Of a stretch of DNA of 64,000 bases, positions 19,123 to 27,489 are shown in pieces. The DNA lies in NCBI GenBank assembly GCA_031291725.1, contig JARLIM010000021.1, positions 310,001 through 374,000 of the forward strand, written 5' to 3'. A program made the translations under genes and the position numbers. The first letter of the stretch is position 1, and each line of letters opens with the position of its first letter. Source of the stretch: Acetobacteraceae bacterium (GTDB lineage Bacteria > Pseudomonadota > Alphaproteobacteria > Acetobacterales > Acetobacteraceae). Below the pieces are notes generated by a model that was not told the DNA's origin, did not search any database, and saw only the letters and a program-made list of their open reading frames with translations.

Positions 19123-20264
19123 GATGCCTCCAGCAATTTGCGCGCAATGATCACGCGCATGATTTCGTTGGTTCCTTCAAGGATGCGATGCACCCGCAGA
19201 TCGCGCAGATAGCGTTCGATCTGATAGTCTTTGATGTAGCCGTAGCCACCATGCAGTTGCAGCGCCTCATCGACGATGTGCGAGCAGGCATCGGTGGCAA
19301 AACGCTTGGCCATCGCACAGCGCAGCGTGGCATCGCGCGCCCCGGTGTCGAGAGCGACGGCGGCGCGATGCACCATCAAGCGGGCGGCTTCCAGTTCGGT
19401 GGCCATGTCGGCGAGTTTGAACTGCAGCGCCTGGAATTCCGACAAGGTTTTACCGAAAGCGCGGCGCTGCTTCACATAAGCCAACGCCGCATCCAGACAC
19501 GCCTGCGCACCGCCCAGCGAACAGGCGGCGATGTTGATGCGCCCGCCATCGAGCCCCATCATGGCAGTGCGAAACCCATCCCCCTCCGCCCCGAGCCGAT
19601 TGGCCACCGGCACGTGGCAATCGGTGAAATTGACCACCGAGGTCGGCTGGCTGTTCCAGCCCATCTTGCTCTCGGGTTTGCCGAAAGACAGGCCGGGCGA
19701 GCCGTCTTCCACCACCACGCAGGAAATCCCCTTCGGCCCATCCACGCCGGTGCGCAGCATCACCGCATAGAGATCGGACCTGCCTCCGCCGGAGATGAAT
19801 GCTTTCGAGCCATTGACGCGGTATTGCGCATTGCCCTCTGCCACTGCCCGCGTGCGCAACGCCGCCGCATCGGAGCCACAGCCGGGTTCGGTCAGCGCGT
19901 AGGAGGCGAATTTGTCGCCCATCACCACATCTTCCAACCACCGCCCGCGCTGATCGTCATTGCCGAAGCGGGCGATCATGCCGGCGACCATGTTGTGAAT
20001 GGTCAGAAACGCCGTGGTGGACGGGTCGGCATAGGCCAATTCTTCAAAAATGATCGCCGCATCCAGGCGCGACAATCCGGTGCCGCCGAGTGCCTCGGGC
20101 ACATAGATGCCACCGAATCCCAATTGGCAGGCCTCGCGCAATTCCTCGGCTGGGAAGTGCTTTTCCTCATCCCAACGCCCGGCATGGGGGGCAAGGCGGT
20201 CTCGGGCGAAGTCGCGTGCGGTGCGCTGAAAGGCGCGTTGGTCTTCGCTCAGGTCGAAGTCCAT
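19119..20264 (-). CDS. Isobutyryl-CoA dehydrogenase (acyl-CoA dehydrogenase)
   Basis: 381-residue FAD acyl-CoA dehydrogenase, probably oxidising isobutyryl-CoA to methacrylyl-CoA. Seen: MDFDLSEDQRAFQRTARDFA, ALTEPGCGSDAAALRTRAVA, QALQFKLADMATELEAARLM and GGYGYIKDYQIERYLRDLRV followed by HRILEGTNEIMR. Here the catalytic Glu is in the usual EGTNEI position, unlike the ivd gene at 13.2 kb. The substrate rests on resemblance to the ACAD8 type and on mmsB immediately downstream. First gene of the valine operon. Confidence 0.9.
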   Translation of the reverse strand: MDFDLSEDQRAFQRTARDFARDRLAPHAGRWDEEKHFPAEELREACQLGFGGIYVPEALGGTGLSRLDAAIIFEELAYADPSTTAFLTIHNMVAGMIARFGNDDQRGRWLEDVVMGDKFASYALTEPGCGSDAAALRTRAVAEGNAQYRVNGSKAFISGGGRSDLYAVMLRTGVDGPKGISCVVVEDGSPGLSFGKPESKMGWNSQPTSVVNFTDCHVPVANRLGAEGDGFRTAMMGLDGGRINIAACSLGGAQACLDAALAYVKQRRAFGKTLSEFQALQFKLADMATELEAARLMVHRAAVALDTGARDATLRCAMAKRFATDACSHIVDEALQLHGGYGYIKDYQIERYLRDLRVHRILEGTNEIMRVIIARKLLEAS

Positions 20265-20338
20265 CCAGCAACATCCTTATCATGGCGGCCGCCGTACCCC
20301 CCGATACGGTTCCGAATTGGCGGTTATCCCCCTTATGC

Positions 20339-20384
20339 GTCGTTGCGAGGAACGCTGCACACACGCAGCGCTCCCCACAACGAC
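20339..20384. repeat. GTCGTTGCGAGG-type hairpin after the MFS gene
   Basis: Inverted repeat with left end GTCGTTGCGAGGAACGCTGC and right end GCAGCGCTCCCCACAACGAC, in the 127-base gap between the MFS gene and isobutyryl-CoA dehydrogenase (both leftward). It is a variant of the GTCATTGCGAGG family and likely terminates or attenuates MFS transcription. Confidence 0.65.
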
Positions 20385-20391
20385 GACAATC

Positions 20392-21783
20392 TCAGTGCGA
20401 AATCTGCTCCAGTTCCAGCGCGCGGGTGCGCGGGCCCAGAATGCCGATGGACAGCACCACCATCGCCATCGCGAAAGCAATCAACCCGAACACGCCGCCA
20501 GTGCCGGCCGTGTTGAGGAAGAAGCCGATGATGAAGCTGGCAAACACCGTGCTGATCCGGCTGAACGAATAGGTGAACCCCACGGCGCGGGCGCGGATGC
20601 GGGTGGGGAACAATTCGGTCTGATAGCCGTGGAAGGCGTAGGACATCACGTTGTTGGACAGCGTGATCAACACACCGAAGACGATCAGCAACGTCATCGT
20701 CGTCTGCATTGAGAAGAACACACCGAACACACCCACACAGGCCGCCGCCCCCACCAACTGCCATTTCCGCTCGCATTTATCGGCAAACAGATAGGCCAGC
20801 GCCGGGCCGAATGGCGAGGCGATGGCGATGATGAAGGCGTATTGCAGGCTCGCCCCCAGCTTGATGCCGGTCTGCTGCGCGATCAGCGTCGGCACCCAGG
20901 CGGCAAAGCCATAGAAGCCGAAGGTTTGGAAGAACTGGAAGATCATCAGCATGATCGTGCGGGTGCGATACGGGCCCTGCCACACTTCAGAGAAGCTGCC
21001 CAGCGGCTCGGCCTTGTCCACCGCATGGTCGGCTGGCGTCGGCAGAGCAGCCCCGCCGAGATCGCCACGCACATTCGCCTCAATGGCGGCCGTGATCGCC
21101 TCGGCCTCATCCAGACGCCCCTGCTGGATCAACCAGCGCGGGCTTTCCGGCACGCCACGGCGCAGGAACCACACGAACAGCGCGCCCACCGAGCCCAGCA
21201 GCACCACCCAACGCCAGCCATCGATGCCCAATGGTTGCTGCGGTACCAGCATATACGCCACGAAGGCGACAATCGGCACCACGGCAAACTGAATCGTCTG
21301 GTTCACCGCAAAGGCGCGGCCGCGAATGCTTCTGGGCACCAATTCGGCGATGTAGGTGTCAATCGTCACCAACTCCACGCCAACGCCGATCCCGGCAATC
21401 AATCGCCACATGCACACGGTAAAGCCGGTGCTCTGAAACGCCATGATCAACGTGGCCGCCGAATACCACAGCATCGACCAGGTGAAGATCGTCCGCCGTC
21501 CATATTTATCGGCGACAAAGCCGAAGACGAACGTGCCGATGAACAGGCCCGCGAAGGTGGAGGCGACGAACAGCGCCGGGCCGGAGAAGATCGCCACCGA
21601 CACATTGGCCAGCAAACCGGCCTTGACCAGGCCGGGAATGACATAGCCGGTCATAAACAGTTCGTAGAACTCAAACATGCCGCCCAATGAGAGCAGCGCC
21701 ACCAGCGTCCAGATATGTCTGGTGGCAGGCAGGCGATCAAGGCGCGCCAAAATAGCAGCTGATCGAGACATGCTGGATGACAT
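20392..21783 (-). CDS. MFS transporter (metabolite:H+ symporter type)
   Basis: 463-residue major facilitator with about 12 hydrophobic segments in two halves. Family marks: GGMFEFYELFMTGYVIPGL in TM1; FVFGFVADKYGRRTIF, the MFS D-x-y-G-R-R loop 2-3 motif; RLIAGIGVGVELVTIDTYIA; and PESPRWLIQQGRLDEAEAI after TM6, as in the sugar porter and SV2-like metabolite:proton symporters. The long central cytoplasmic loop is typical. Substrate is unknown; neighbours suggest an organic or aromatic acid rather than a sugar. GGGGGAAACGG precedes the ATG. Confidence 0.85.
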   Translation of the reverse strand: MSSSMSRSAAILARLDRLPATRHIWTLVALLSLGGMFEFYELFMTGYVIPGLVKAGLLANVSVAIFSGPALFVASTFAGLFIGTFVFGFVADKYGRRTIFTWSMLWYSAATLIMAFQSTGFTVCMWRLIAGIGVGVELVTIDTYIAELVPRSIRGRAFAVNQTIQFAVVPIVAFVAYMLVPQQPLGIDGWRWVVLLGSVGALFVWFLRRGVPESPRWLIQQGRLDEAEAITAAIEANVRGDLGGAALPTPADHAVDKAEPLGSFSEVWQGPYRTRTIMLMIFQFFQTFGFYGFAAWVPTLIAQQTGIKLGASLQYAFIIAIASPFGPALAYLFADKCERKWQLVGAAACVGVFGVFFSMQTTMTLLIVFGVLITLSNNVMSYAFHGYQTELFPTRIRARAVGFTYSFSRISTVFASFIIGFFLNTAGTGGVFGLIAFAMAMVVLSIGILGPRTRALELEQISH

Positions 21784-21923
21784 TTTCCGTTTCCCCCGGA
21801 ATCGACGTTGAAACGCCGTGGCTGTTATCCCCCTATCATCGGCGGTTGCGCGGCGCGGTCAACCTCTGCGGGGAAGATCTTTTGTGACGTCGCGCGTTGC
21901 TGGGGCGCTTCCGGCTTCCAATT

Positions 21924-24257
21924 TCATGTTGTCAGCAACCCGCCCAAGCATTCCAAGCTCCGCAATTCGCCCTCTGGCACAATAACGCGCATCGCGCTCC
22001 AGGGCAGCACGTAGTCACCGCTGGCCAGTGCCTCCACCGTCACGCGATCAGGCGCCCAACGCAGCGTGATGGCAACCCACGTGACGGCTCCAGCCACGCT
22101 GATGCCGTCATCCTCGATCAGGTCGAACCGGCTCTCACCCGTGCCCGGTCCTGGAAAGACCAGCAATTCCCGACTCGGCTCATCATGCAATGTCTGACGC
22201 GACACCCGCCCGGCCAACGGCACAATGCCACCGGCGGGCACAAACAGCGGCAATTTCGACAAGGGAGCTTCGGTGGTGATGCTCTGCCCCGCGGCAAATC
22301 GCTCGCCACTCCAGAAATCGAACCAACATTGCGGCCCGGCCGGCAGATAAACACGCCGCAGCAAAGCCCCCGCTTCCACCACCGGGGCGGCGAGCACATT
22401 GGGGCCGAGCATCAGATCCGGACAATCCGCCCAGGCGAGCGCATCGGCGGGGAAATGCGCGAATGTCGGCAAAAGCGGCGGCGTGCCGTCTTCGGATTGC
22501 CGGACCATCAGCGAATAGAAATACGGCATCAGGCGATAGCGCAGCCGGATCGCCTCCCGCACATCGGCGAGCACCTCCTCATGCAGCCAGGGCGAGGTGT
22601 AGATGCCGTCCGGCTTCCAGGAATTCATGATGAAACGCGGATGCAGCGCGCCCGCCTGGGTCCAGCGCACCAGCAATTCCGCATCCGGCACCGGGCCGGA
22701 GAAGCCGCCGACATCGTGGCCGGTGTTGCCGATGCCCGACAGGCTCATCGTGAGCCCCGTCCGCAGCCCCCAGGCGAGACCGCGCCACGAGGTTTCGTTG
22801 TCGCCGCTCCAACTCTGCGCATAACGCTGAATGCCCGGCATGCCCGCGCGGCTGATGGTGAAGCCGCGCTCGTCCGGCGCATGGGCCAGTGTGGCTTCCA
22901 ACGTGGCGCGGCTCATCAAATGGCACTGCACCGGCCGCGCCAGATTGAACGTCACCGACAGACCGAAACCCTCGCAGATCGCGGTTTCGTCATCAAACCC
23001 GTATTCGTTGTTGTCATTCCACCCAGCGGTGATGCCGGTGGCCAGCACATCGCGCGACACGCCGCCTTGCCACCAGGCCACCGCAATCGGATTGGTGAAA
23101 TCCAGATGCGCGCCCTCGCCATCCCAGAACTGGCGCATGACGGGCTTACCATCGTCCCCCATCACATAGCCCGCCTGTGGCTCCTGATAACGCGGATGAT
23201 CGTCGAGCAGGCAGGGCTTGATATTGGCCACCACCCGCATCCCGGCCTCGGCAAAGCGCCGCATCATCGCCTTCGGTTCCGGGTATTTCGAACGGTTCCA
23301 GGTGAAGACGTAGCGCTTCGCGCCGATCATCGTGTAGCCGGAGCCAACATGGAATCCGCTGATCGGGATCTGATCGGCAATGCAGCGGTCGATAAACTGC
23401 GCCGACCGCTCCTGCCCGTTCGGGCTATCGGCAAGCGCCATCGCGGTTTGCGAAAACCCCAATGTCCAGCGCGGCACTTTCGGCGGACGCCCCGTCAGGG
23501 CCAGGAATTTCCGCGTCACATCCACCACGCCGGGGCCGGGAAAGACGTAGTAATCCAGATCGCCATCGCCCGCTTCATAGGTGCGGAACAGGCCATAATA
23601 ATTGTCGTGCTCGCAGCCGAGATCGACCGCCGCCTCGGCCAGATTGTCATAGAACACGCCCGATGCCACGCCGCTCTGCCCATCCACGGCGATCAGGAAC
23701 GGCCAATGCTTATACATCGGATCGCCGCGTTCGGGGTCATAGCCCAGGCTGTCCCGCATCGCGATGCGCAACCGCCGCCCGTGCAGATCGAGTGGCCCGG
23801 TCTTGTCGCCCAGGCCGAAATAGCGGTCCCGCCGATCACGGGCGAAAGCATGCAGGATGCGGTTCTGGCCGAACATCACCGGATGCGTCTGCCGCTCGCG
23901 CGCGAACACCGTGCCATCGGGCAGCGACCAGACGATGCCGAACGGGGCCAGTCGGATGCTGGCGATCATCTCGGGGGCCACAAGACGGATTTCGTCCTCA
24001 TATTGCTCCACGGCCGCCAGCCCCTCCGGCCAGCCGGATTCGTCATCGCGATCCAACCCCTGCCACGGCGTATCAACCAAACCGGGACGCAGCACCGACC
24101 AGGATTTACGCGCGCGAAATCCCTCGGCGCGCCGGAACAACACGCGGCCCAGATCGGGGCCGAGGATGGAGACGCGGCAAAGCAGCCCATGGCCGCAATC
24201 GAGTTCAACGCCGCGCGCCGTGATGGCGTGCAGAGTGGCGGAGCGGACGGGTTTCAT
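21924..24257 (-). CDS. Glycoside hydrolase family 31 (alpha-glycosidase)
   Basis: 777-residue GH31 enzyme, a retaining alpha-glycosidase. The nucleophile Asp is in ITAGWNDNNEYGFDDE near residue 415 and the acid/base Asp in SWSGDNETSWRGL near residue 485. The downstream GIGNTGHDVGGFSGPVPDAE block and the N-terminal beta-sandwich region also fit the family. No signal peptide is visible, so it is probably cytoplasmic and acts on imported oligosaccharides. Its start overlaps the ABC ATPase stop by four bases (ATGA), placing it last in a sugar-uptake operon. Alpha-glucosidase is the default guess; alpha-xylosidase is also possible. Confidence 0.93.
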   Translation of the reverse strand: MKPVRSATLHAITARGVELDCGHGLLCRVSILGPDLGRVLFRRAEGFRARKSWSVLRPGLVDTPWQGLDRDDESGWPEGLAAVEQYEDEIRLVAPEMIASIRLAPFGIVWSLPDGTVFARERQTHPVMFGQNRILHAFARDRRDRYFGLGDKTGPLDLHGRRLRIAMRDSLGYDPERGDPMYKHWPFLIAVDGQSGVASGVFYDNLAEAAVDLGCEHDNYYGLFRTYEAGDGDLDYYVFPGPGVVDVTRKFLALTGRPPKVPRWTLGFSQTAMALADSPNGQERSAQFIDRCIADQIPISGFHVGSGYTMIGAKRYVFTWNRSKYPEPKAMMRRFAEAGMRVVANIKPCLLDDHPRYQEPQAGYVMGDDGKPVMRQFWDGEGAHLDFTNPIAVAWWQGGVSRDVLATGITAGWNDNNEYGFDDETAICEGFGLSVTFNLARPVQCHLMSRATLEATLAHAPDERGFTISRAGMPGIQRYAQSWSGDNETSWRGLAWGLRTGLTMSLSGIGNTGHDVGGFSGPVPDAELLVRWTQAGALHPRFIMNSWKPDGIYTSPWLHEEVLADVREAIRLRYRLMPYFYSLMVRQSEDGTPPLLPTFAHFPADALAWADCPDLMLGPNVLAAPVVEAGALLRRVYLPAGPQCWFDFWSGERFAAGQSITTEAPLSKLPLFVPAGGIVPLAGRVSRQTLHDEPSRELLVFPGPGTGESRFDLIEDDGISVAGAVTWVAITLRWAPDRVTVEALASGDYVLPWSAMRVIVPEGELRSLECLGGLLTT

Positions 24258-25336
24258 GCGGCATCCTTTCGCGCGAGCGCCAATCCGGCCGCATCAAACA
24301 CATGCAAATTCTCGCGCGGCAGGCCGATATGGGCCGTCTCTCCCAGACGGAGCGATGTCTGCCCGGCGATCTGCACCGTGAGATCGAACGCATCGATGCG
24401 CACCGTGGACAGCCCGCCCAATTGCTCCACTAGCGTGATGCCGCCCTTGACCACACCAACCGGGTCGATCGCCGCATGCTCGGGTCTGATACCGAGCGTG
24501 AGCCTCGCCCCCGGCGCCAGCCCATCGGCCCGCCGATCCGTCGCCACCAGACCGAAGCCCGGCAACGACACCACCGCACAGCCATCGCGCGCCTCGGCAA
24601 ATTCGCCGTCGAGGAAGTTCATCCGAGGCGAGCCGATAAAGCCCGCCACGAAGCGGTTGGCAGGCGCGTTGTAGAGATCGAGCGGCCGCCCCACCTGCTC
24701 CACCCGCCCGGCGCGCAGCACCACGATCTGATCGGCGAGCGTCATCGCCTCCACCTGATCATGGGTGACATAGACCATCGTCGATTGCAGCCGCCGATGC
24801 AGGGCGGCGAGTTCGGCGCGCATATCCACCCGCAATTCGGCATCGAGGTTGGACAGCGGCTCATCGAACAGGAAGATCTTCGGCTCTCGCACAATCGCCC
24901 GCCCAATCGCCACACGCTGGCGCTGGCCGCCGGAGAGGGCGGTGGGTTTGCGGCTCAGATACGGCTCCAACCGCAACATCCGCGCCGCCTCCGCCACACG
25001 GCGCGCGATCTCGGCCTTGGGCGTTGCGATGTTCTCCAGCCCGAACGCCATGTTCTGATAGACGGTCATATGCGGATACAGCGCGTAGGACTGGAACACC
25101 ATCGCCAGCCCCCGCCGCGCCGCCGCCACGTCATTGACCTCCGCGCCATCGATGACGACCTCGCCGGAGGTCACACTCTCCAGCCCACAGATCATCCGCA
25201 ACAGCGTCGATTTGCCGCAGCCCGAGGGGCCAACGAACACGGTGAAGCTGCCATCCGGCACCTCGAAGGAGACGTTGTGGATCACCTTGGATGTGCCGAA
25301 TTGTTTGCACACATCCCGCACGGATAGCGCGCCCAT
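24254..25336 (-). CDS. Sugar ABC transporter ATP-binding protein (MalK/UgpC/AglK type)
   Basis: 360-residue ATPase of a CUT1 sugar importer. Walker A GPSGCGKSTLLRMICGLE near residue 38, signature LSGGQRQRVAIGRAI, Walker B KIFLFDEPLSNLDAELR, and a C-terminal OB-like regulatory extension (LTLGIRPEHAAIDPVG) that separates MalK-type ATPases from others. The start at 25336 (MGALSVRDVCKQFG) overlaps the permease stop by one base. Downstream of it is the GH31 gene. Confidence 0.95.
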   Translation of the reverse strand: MGALSVRDVCKQFGTSKVIHNVSFEVPDGSFTVFVGPSGCGKSTLLRMICGLESVTSGEVVIDGAEVNDVAAARRGLAMVFQSYALYPHMTVYQNMAFGLENIATPKAEIARRVAEAARMLRLEPYLSRKPTALSGGQRQRVAIGRAIVREPKIFLFDEPLSNLDAELRVDMRAELAALHRRLQSTMVYVTHDQVEAMTLADQIVVLRAGRVEQVGRPLDLYNAPANRFVAGFIGSPRMNFLDGEFAEARDGCAVVSLPGFGLVATDRRADGLAPGARLTLGIRPEHAAIDPVGVVKGGITLVEQLGGLSTVRIDAFDLTVQIAGQTSLRLGETAHIGLPRENLHVFDAAGLALARKDAA

Positions 25337-26379
25337 CACTTCACCCCCGCAGAGGCGATGCCCTGCGCAATATGTTTTTGCAGCACCATGAAAATCGCCG
25401 TCACCGGCAGCAGAGTCAGCACCGTCATCGCCAGCAGATAATGCCATTGCGTGGTCAACTCGCCCTGGAATGAGTTGAGGGCCAGCGGCAGGGTGAAGCT
25501 CTCCGACCGGGTGAGCACCACCATCGGCCAGAGAAACTCATTCCAGCGCCACATCACCGAGAATATCGCCAGCACCGCAAGGGCCGGGGCGGAGAGCGGC
25601 AGCACGATGCGCCAATAGATCCGCCACTCCGACGCATTGTCCATCCGCGCCGCCTCGATCAACTCGTCAGGCAGCGTGAGCATGTATTGCCGCAACAGGA
25701 ACACCCCTGTCGGTGTGGCAACGGCCGGCCAGATCACGCCCCAAGGTGTGTCGGTCAGGCCCAATTGGCTGGCGATGAGGTAGTTGGGCACCAGCACAAT
25801 CGTGGGCGGGATCATCAGTGTGGCCAGCATCAGCAGAAACACCGGATCGCGCCCGGCAAATTTGTATTTGCTCAACGCGAAGGCGGCCATGGAGTTCATC
25901 AGCAGCGTGATCAGTGTTGCCACCACGGTGATGAACAGCGAGTTCCAGACAATCCGACCGAAGGCGAAGCGGCTGAACAGTTCGGTGAAATTCTCCCACG
26001 CCGCATGGAGGCGCATCACCGGGGTGCGCTCCTCCAGCTTCACCCGAATCAGCTTGTCCGGGGCCGCCGGATCGACGAGTTGCGATTGCAGCCCCATCCT
26101 GCGGACTTCCGCCAATGTCTCGCCCGCATGCGCGCCTGCGGTGACGGTGAACAGTTTCAGCGCGCCGCCACGTTGCGGCACTTCCACACTGGCCTGTTCA
26201 TAGGGAAGGATGGTGGGCGGGAATGCCTGTAAGCCGCTCTCGCTTTTCACCGAGGACAGCACCAGCCACAGCACCGGGCCGAACATGATCAGCGTGCCGA
26301 GGACGAGGTAGATGTGGGCGGCCCAATCGGTCCAGTCCCAGCCGATGCGCGCGCGGCGGGCGGTGAGCAGATTAGCCAT
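25336..26379 (-). CDS. Sugar ABC permease, MalG/AglG type, with a large periplasmic loop
   Basis: 347-residue inner-membrane permease of the CUT1 family. The coupling (EAA) motif is PDELIEAARMDNASEWRIYW followed by RIVLPLSAPA. About six TM segments; residues ~43-128 between TM1 and TM2 form an unusually long hydrophilic loop (LPYEQASVEVPQRGG...) not found in short MalG proteins but known in alpha-glucoside AglG-type permeases. It ends at the ATPase start and overlaps the upstream permease end by eight bases. Confidence 0.92.
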   Translation of the reverse strand: MANLLTARRARIGWDWTDWAAHIYLVLGTLIMFGPVLWLVLSSVKSESGLQAFPPTILPYEQASVEVPQRGGALKLFTVTAGAHAGETLAEVRRMGLQSQLVDPAAPDKLIRVKLEERTPVMRLHAAWENFTELFSRFAFGRIVWNSLFITVVATLITLLMNSMAAFALSKYKFAGRDPVFLLMLATLMIPPTIVLVPNYLIASQLGLTDTPWGVIWPAVATPTGVFLLRQYMLTLPDELIEAARMDNASEWRIYWRIVLPLSAPALAVLAIFSVMWRWNEFLWPMVVLTRSESFTLPLALNSFQGELTTQWHYLLAMTVLTLLPVTAIFMVLQKHIAQGIASAGVK

Positions 26380-27346
26380 TCTTTTTCTGGCTCCCCTTCA
26401 TCTGCGCCAGCGTCAACACCAACAACACCCCCGCCAGCAGCAGCGAGGCGGCGGCGGCGAGGCCGTATTGGCGGATTTGATCGGCAAAGCCGGTTTTGTA
26501 GATGTACTGCACCACGAACACCGTCGCCGAGCCGGGGCCACCGCCGGTGAGCACATAGACCTCGTCGAAGACCTGCACCGCGCGGATCAGGCCGAGCACG
26601 AGCACCACCATCACATTGGGCATCAACAAGGGCAGCGTGATGCGCCGGAAATGGCGCCAGGGCGGTGTGGCGTCCATCTGCGAGGCTTCGTTGATCTCCG
26701 CCGGAATCGCCTGCAGGCCTGCCAGCAGGATCAGCGTGTAGAAGCCCATATGCGCCCAGATCGAGACGAACACGCTCCAGAAGAACGCCCAATGCGGATC
26801 GAGCAGCCAATTCGTCGGCTCCGCCCCCACCCCGATCATCGCCGCGTTCAGCAAGCCCTCGCGTTGCAGAATCCACTTCCAGATCAGGGCGACGACCACC
26901 GGCGAGAGCAGCACCGGATAAAAGAACGCCGCCCGGAAAAAGCTGCGTCCGATGATCTTTCTGTTCAGCACAATGGCCGTCAGCAGGCTGAAAGCCAGCA
27001 TCAGCCCCACCTGAAAGACCACAAAGCGCAGCGTGTTCCACACCCCGTGCCAGAACAGATCGCGATGACAGGTGTTGGCGTCGAAATGGTCGGTGCAGTC
27101 CAGCAGGGATGCGAAATTCTCCGCCCCCACATAAGGCCGCTGCGACGGCAACAGATTGGTGCCGCCGGTGAGGGCGTAGTGGATGTCGAAGGCTATCGGC
27201 AGAAAGGTGAACAGCGCAAAGACCGCCAGATTCGGCGCCACGAACACCCACCCCAGACGCCCCTTGCTCAACCGGCCCTGCGCCCAGCGCATCGGGCGTT
27301 CGGGAAGGTTCATCAGAAAGGCGAACAGGGTGGAGATCGGGTTCAT
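26372..27346 (-). CDS. Sugar ABC permease, MalF/AglF type
   Basis: 324-residue CUT1 permease partner. The N-terminal cytoplasmic segment is followed by TM1 (LAVFALFTFLPIAFDIHYAL), then a periplasmic loop with two Cys residues (CTDHFDANTCHRD) that could form a disulfide. The EAA motif is PAEINEASQMDATPPWRHF then RRITLPLLMPN. It forms a heterodimer with the downstream permease. A 143-base gap with a strong palindrome separates it from the binding-protein gene, the classic position for an mRNA-stabilising element. Confidence 0.92.
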   Translation of the reverse strand: MNPISTLFAFLMNLPERPMRWAQGRLSKGRLGWVFVAPNLAVFALFTFLPIAFDIHYALTGGTNLLPSQRPYVGAENFASLLDCTDHFDANTCHRDLFWHGVWNTLRFVVFQVGLMLAFSLLTAIVLNRKIIGRSFFRAAFFYPVLLSPVVVALIWKWILQREGLLNAAMIGVGAEPTNWLLDPHWAFFWSVFVSIWAHMGFYTLILLAGLQAIPAEINEASQMDATPPWRHFRRITLPLLMPNVMVVLVLGLIRAVQVFDEVYVLTGGGPGSATVFVVQYIYKTGFADQIRQYGLAAAASLLLAGVLLVLTLAQMKGSQKKNG

Positions 27347-27391
27347 GCACCTACTCTGAAATCGTCATAGCGAGGAACAACGCTTGCGGAA

Positions 27392-27458
27392 GGTGCCAAT
27401 TCCGCAGGAATTGCACCTTCTGCCGGGCCGATGGTGCAATTCCTGCGGAATTGGCACC
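27392..27458. repeat. Perfect 26-bp inverted repeat between binding protein and permease genes
   Basis: Left arm 27392-27417 begins GGTGCCAATTCC and right arm 27433-27458 ends GGAATTGGCACC; the arms are exact reverse complements with a 15-base loop. Each arm is itself nearly palindromic around AATTCC-GC-AGGAATT, so alternative single or double hairpins can form. Its site matches the E. coli malE-malF REP position, where such structures protect upstream mRNA. Confidence 0.9.
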
Positions 27459-27489
27459 CTACGCCTTCTCGCAACAGCCGGTTGGCCTC

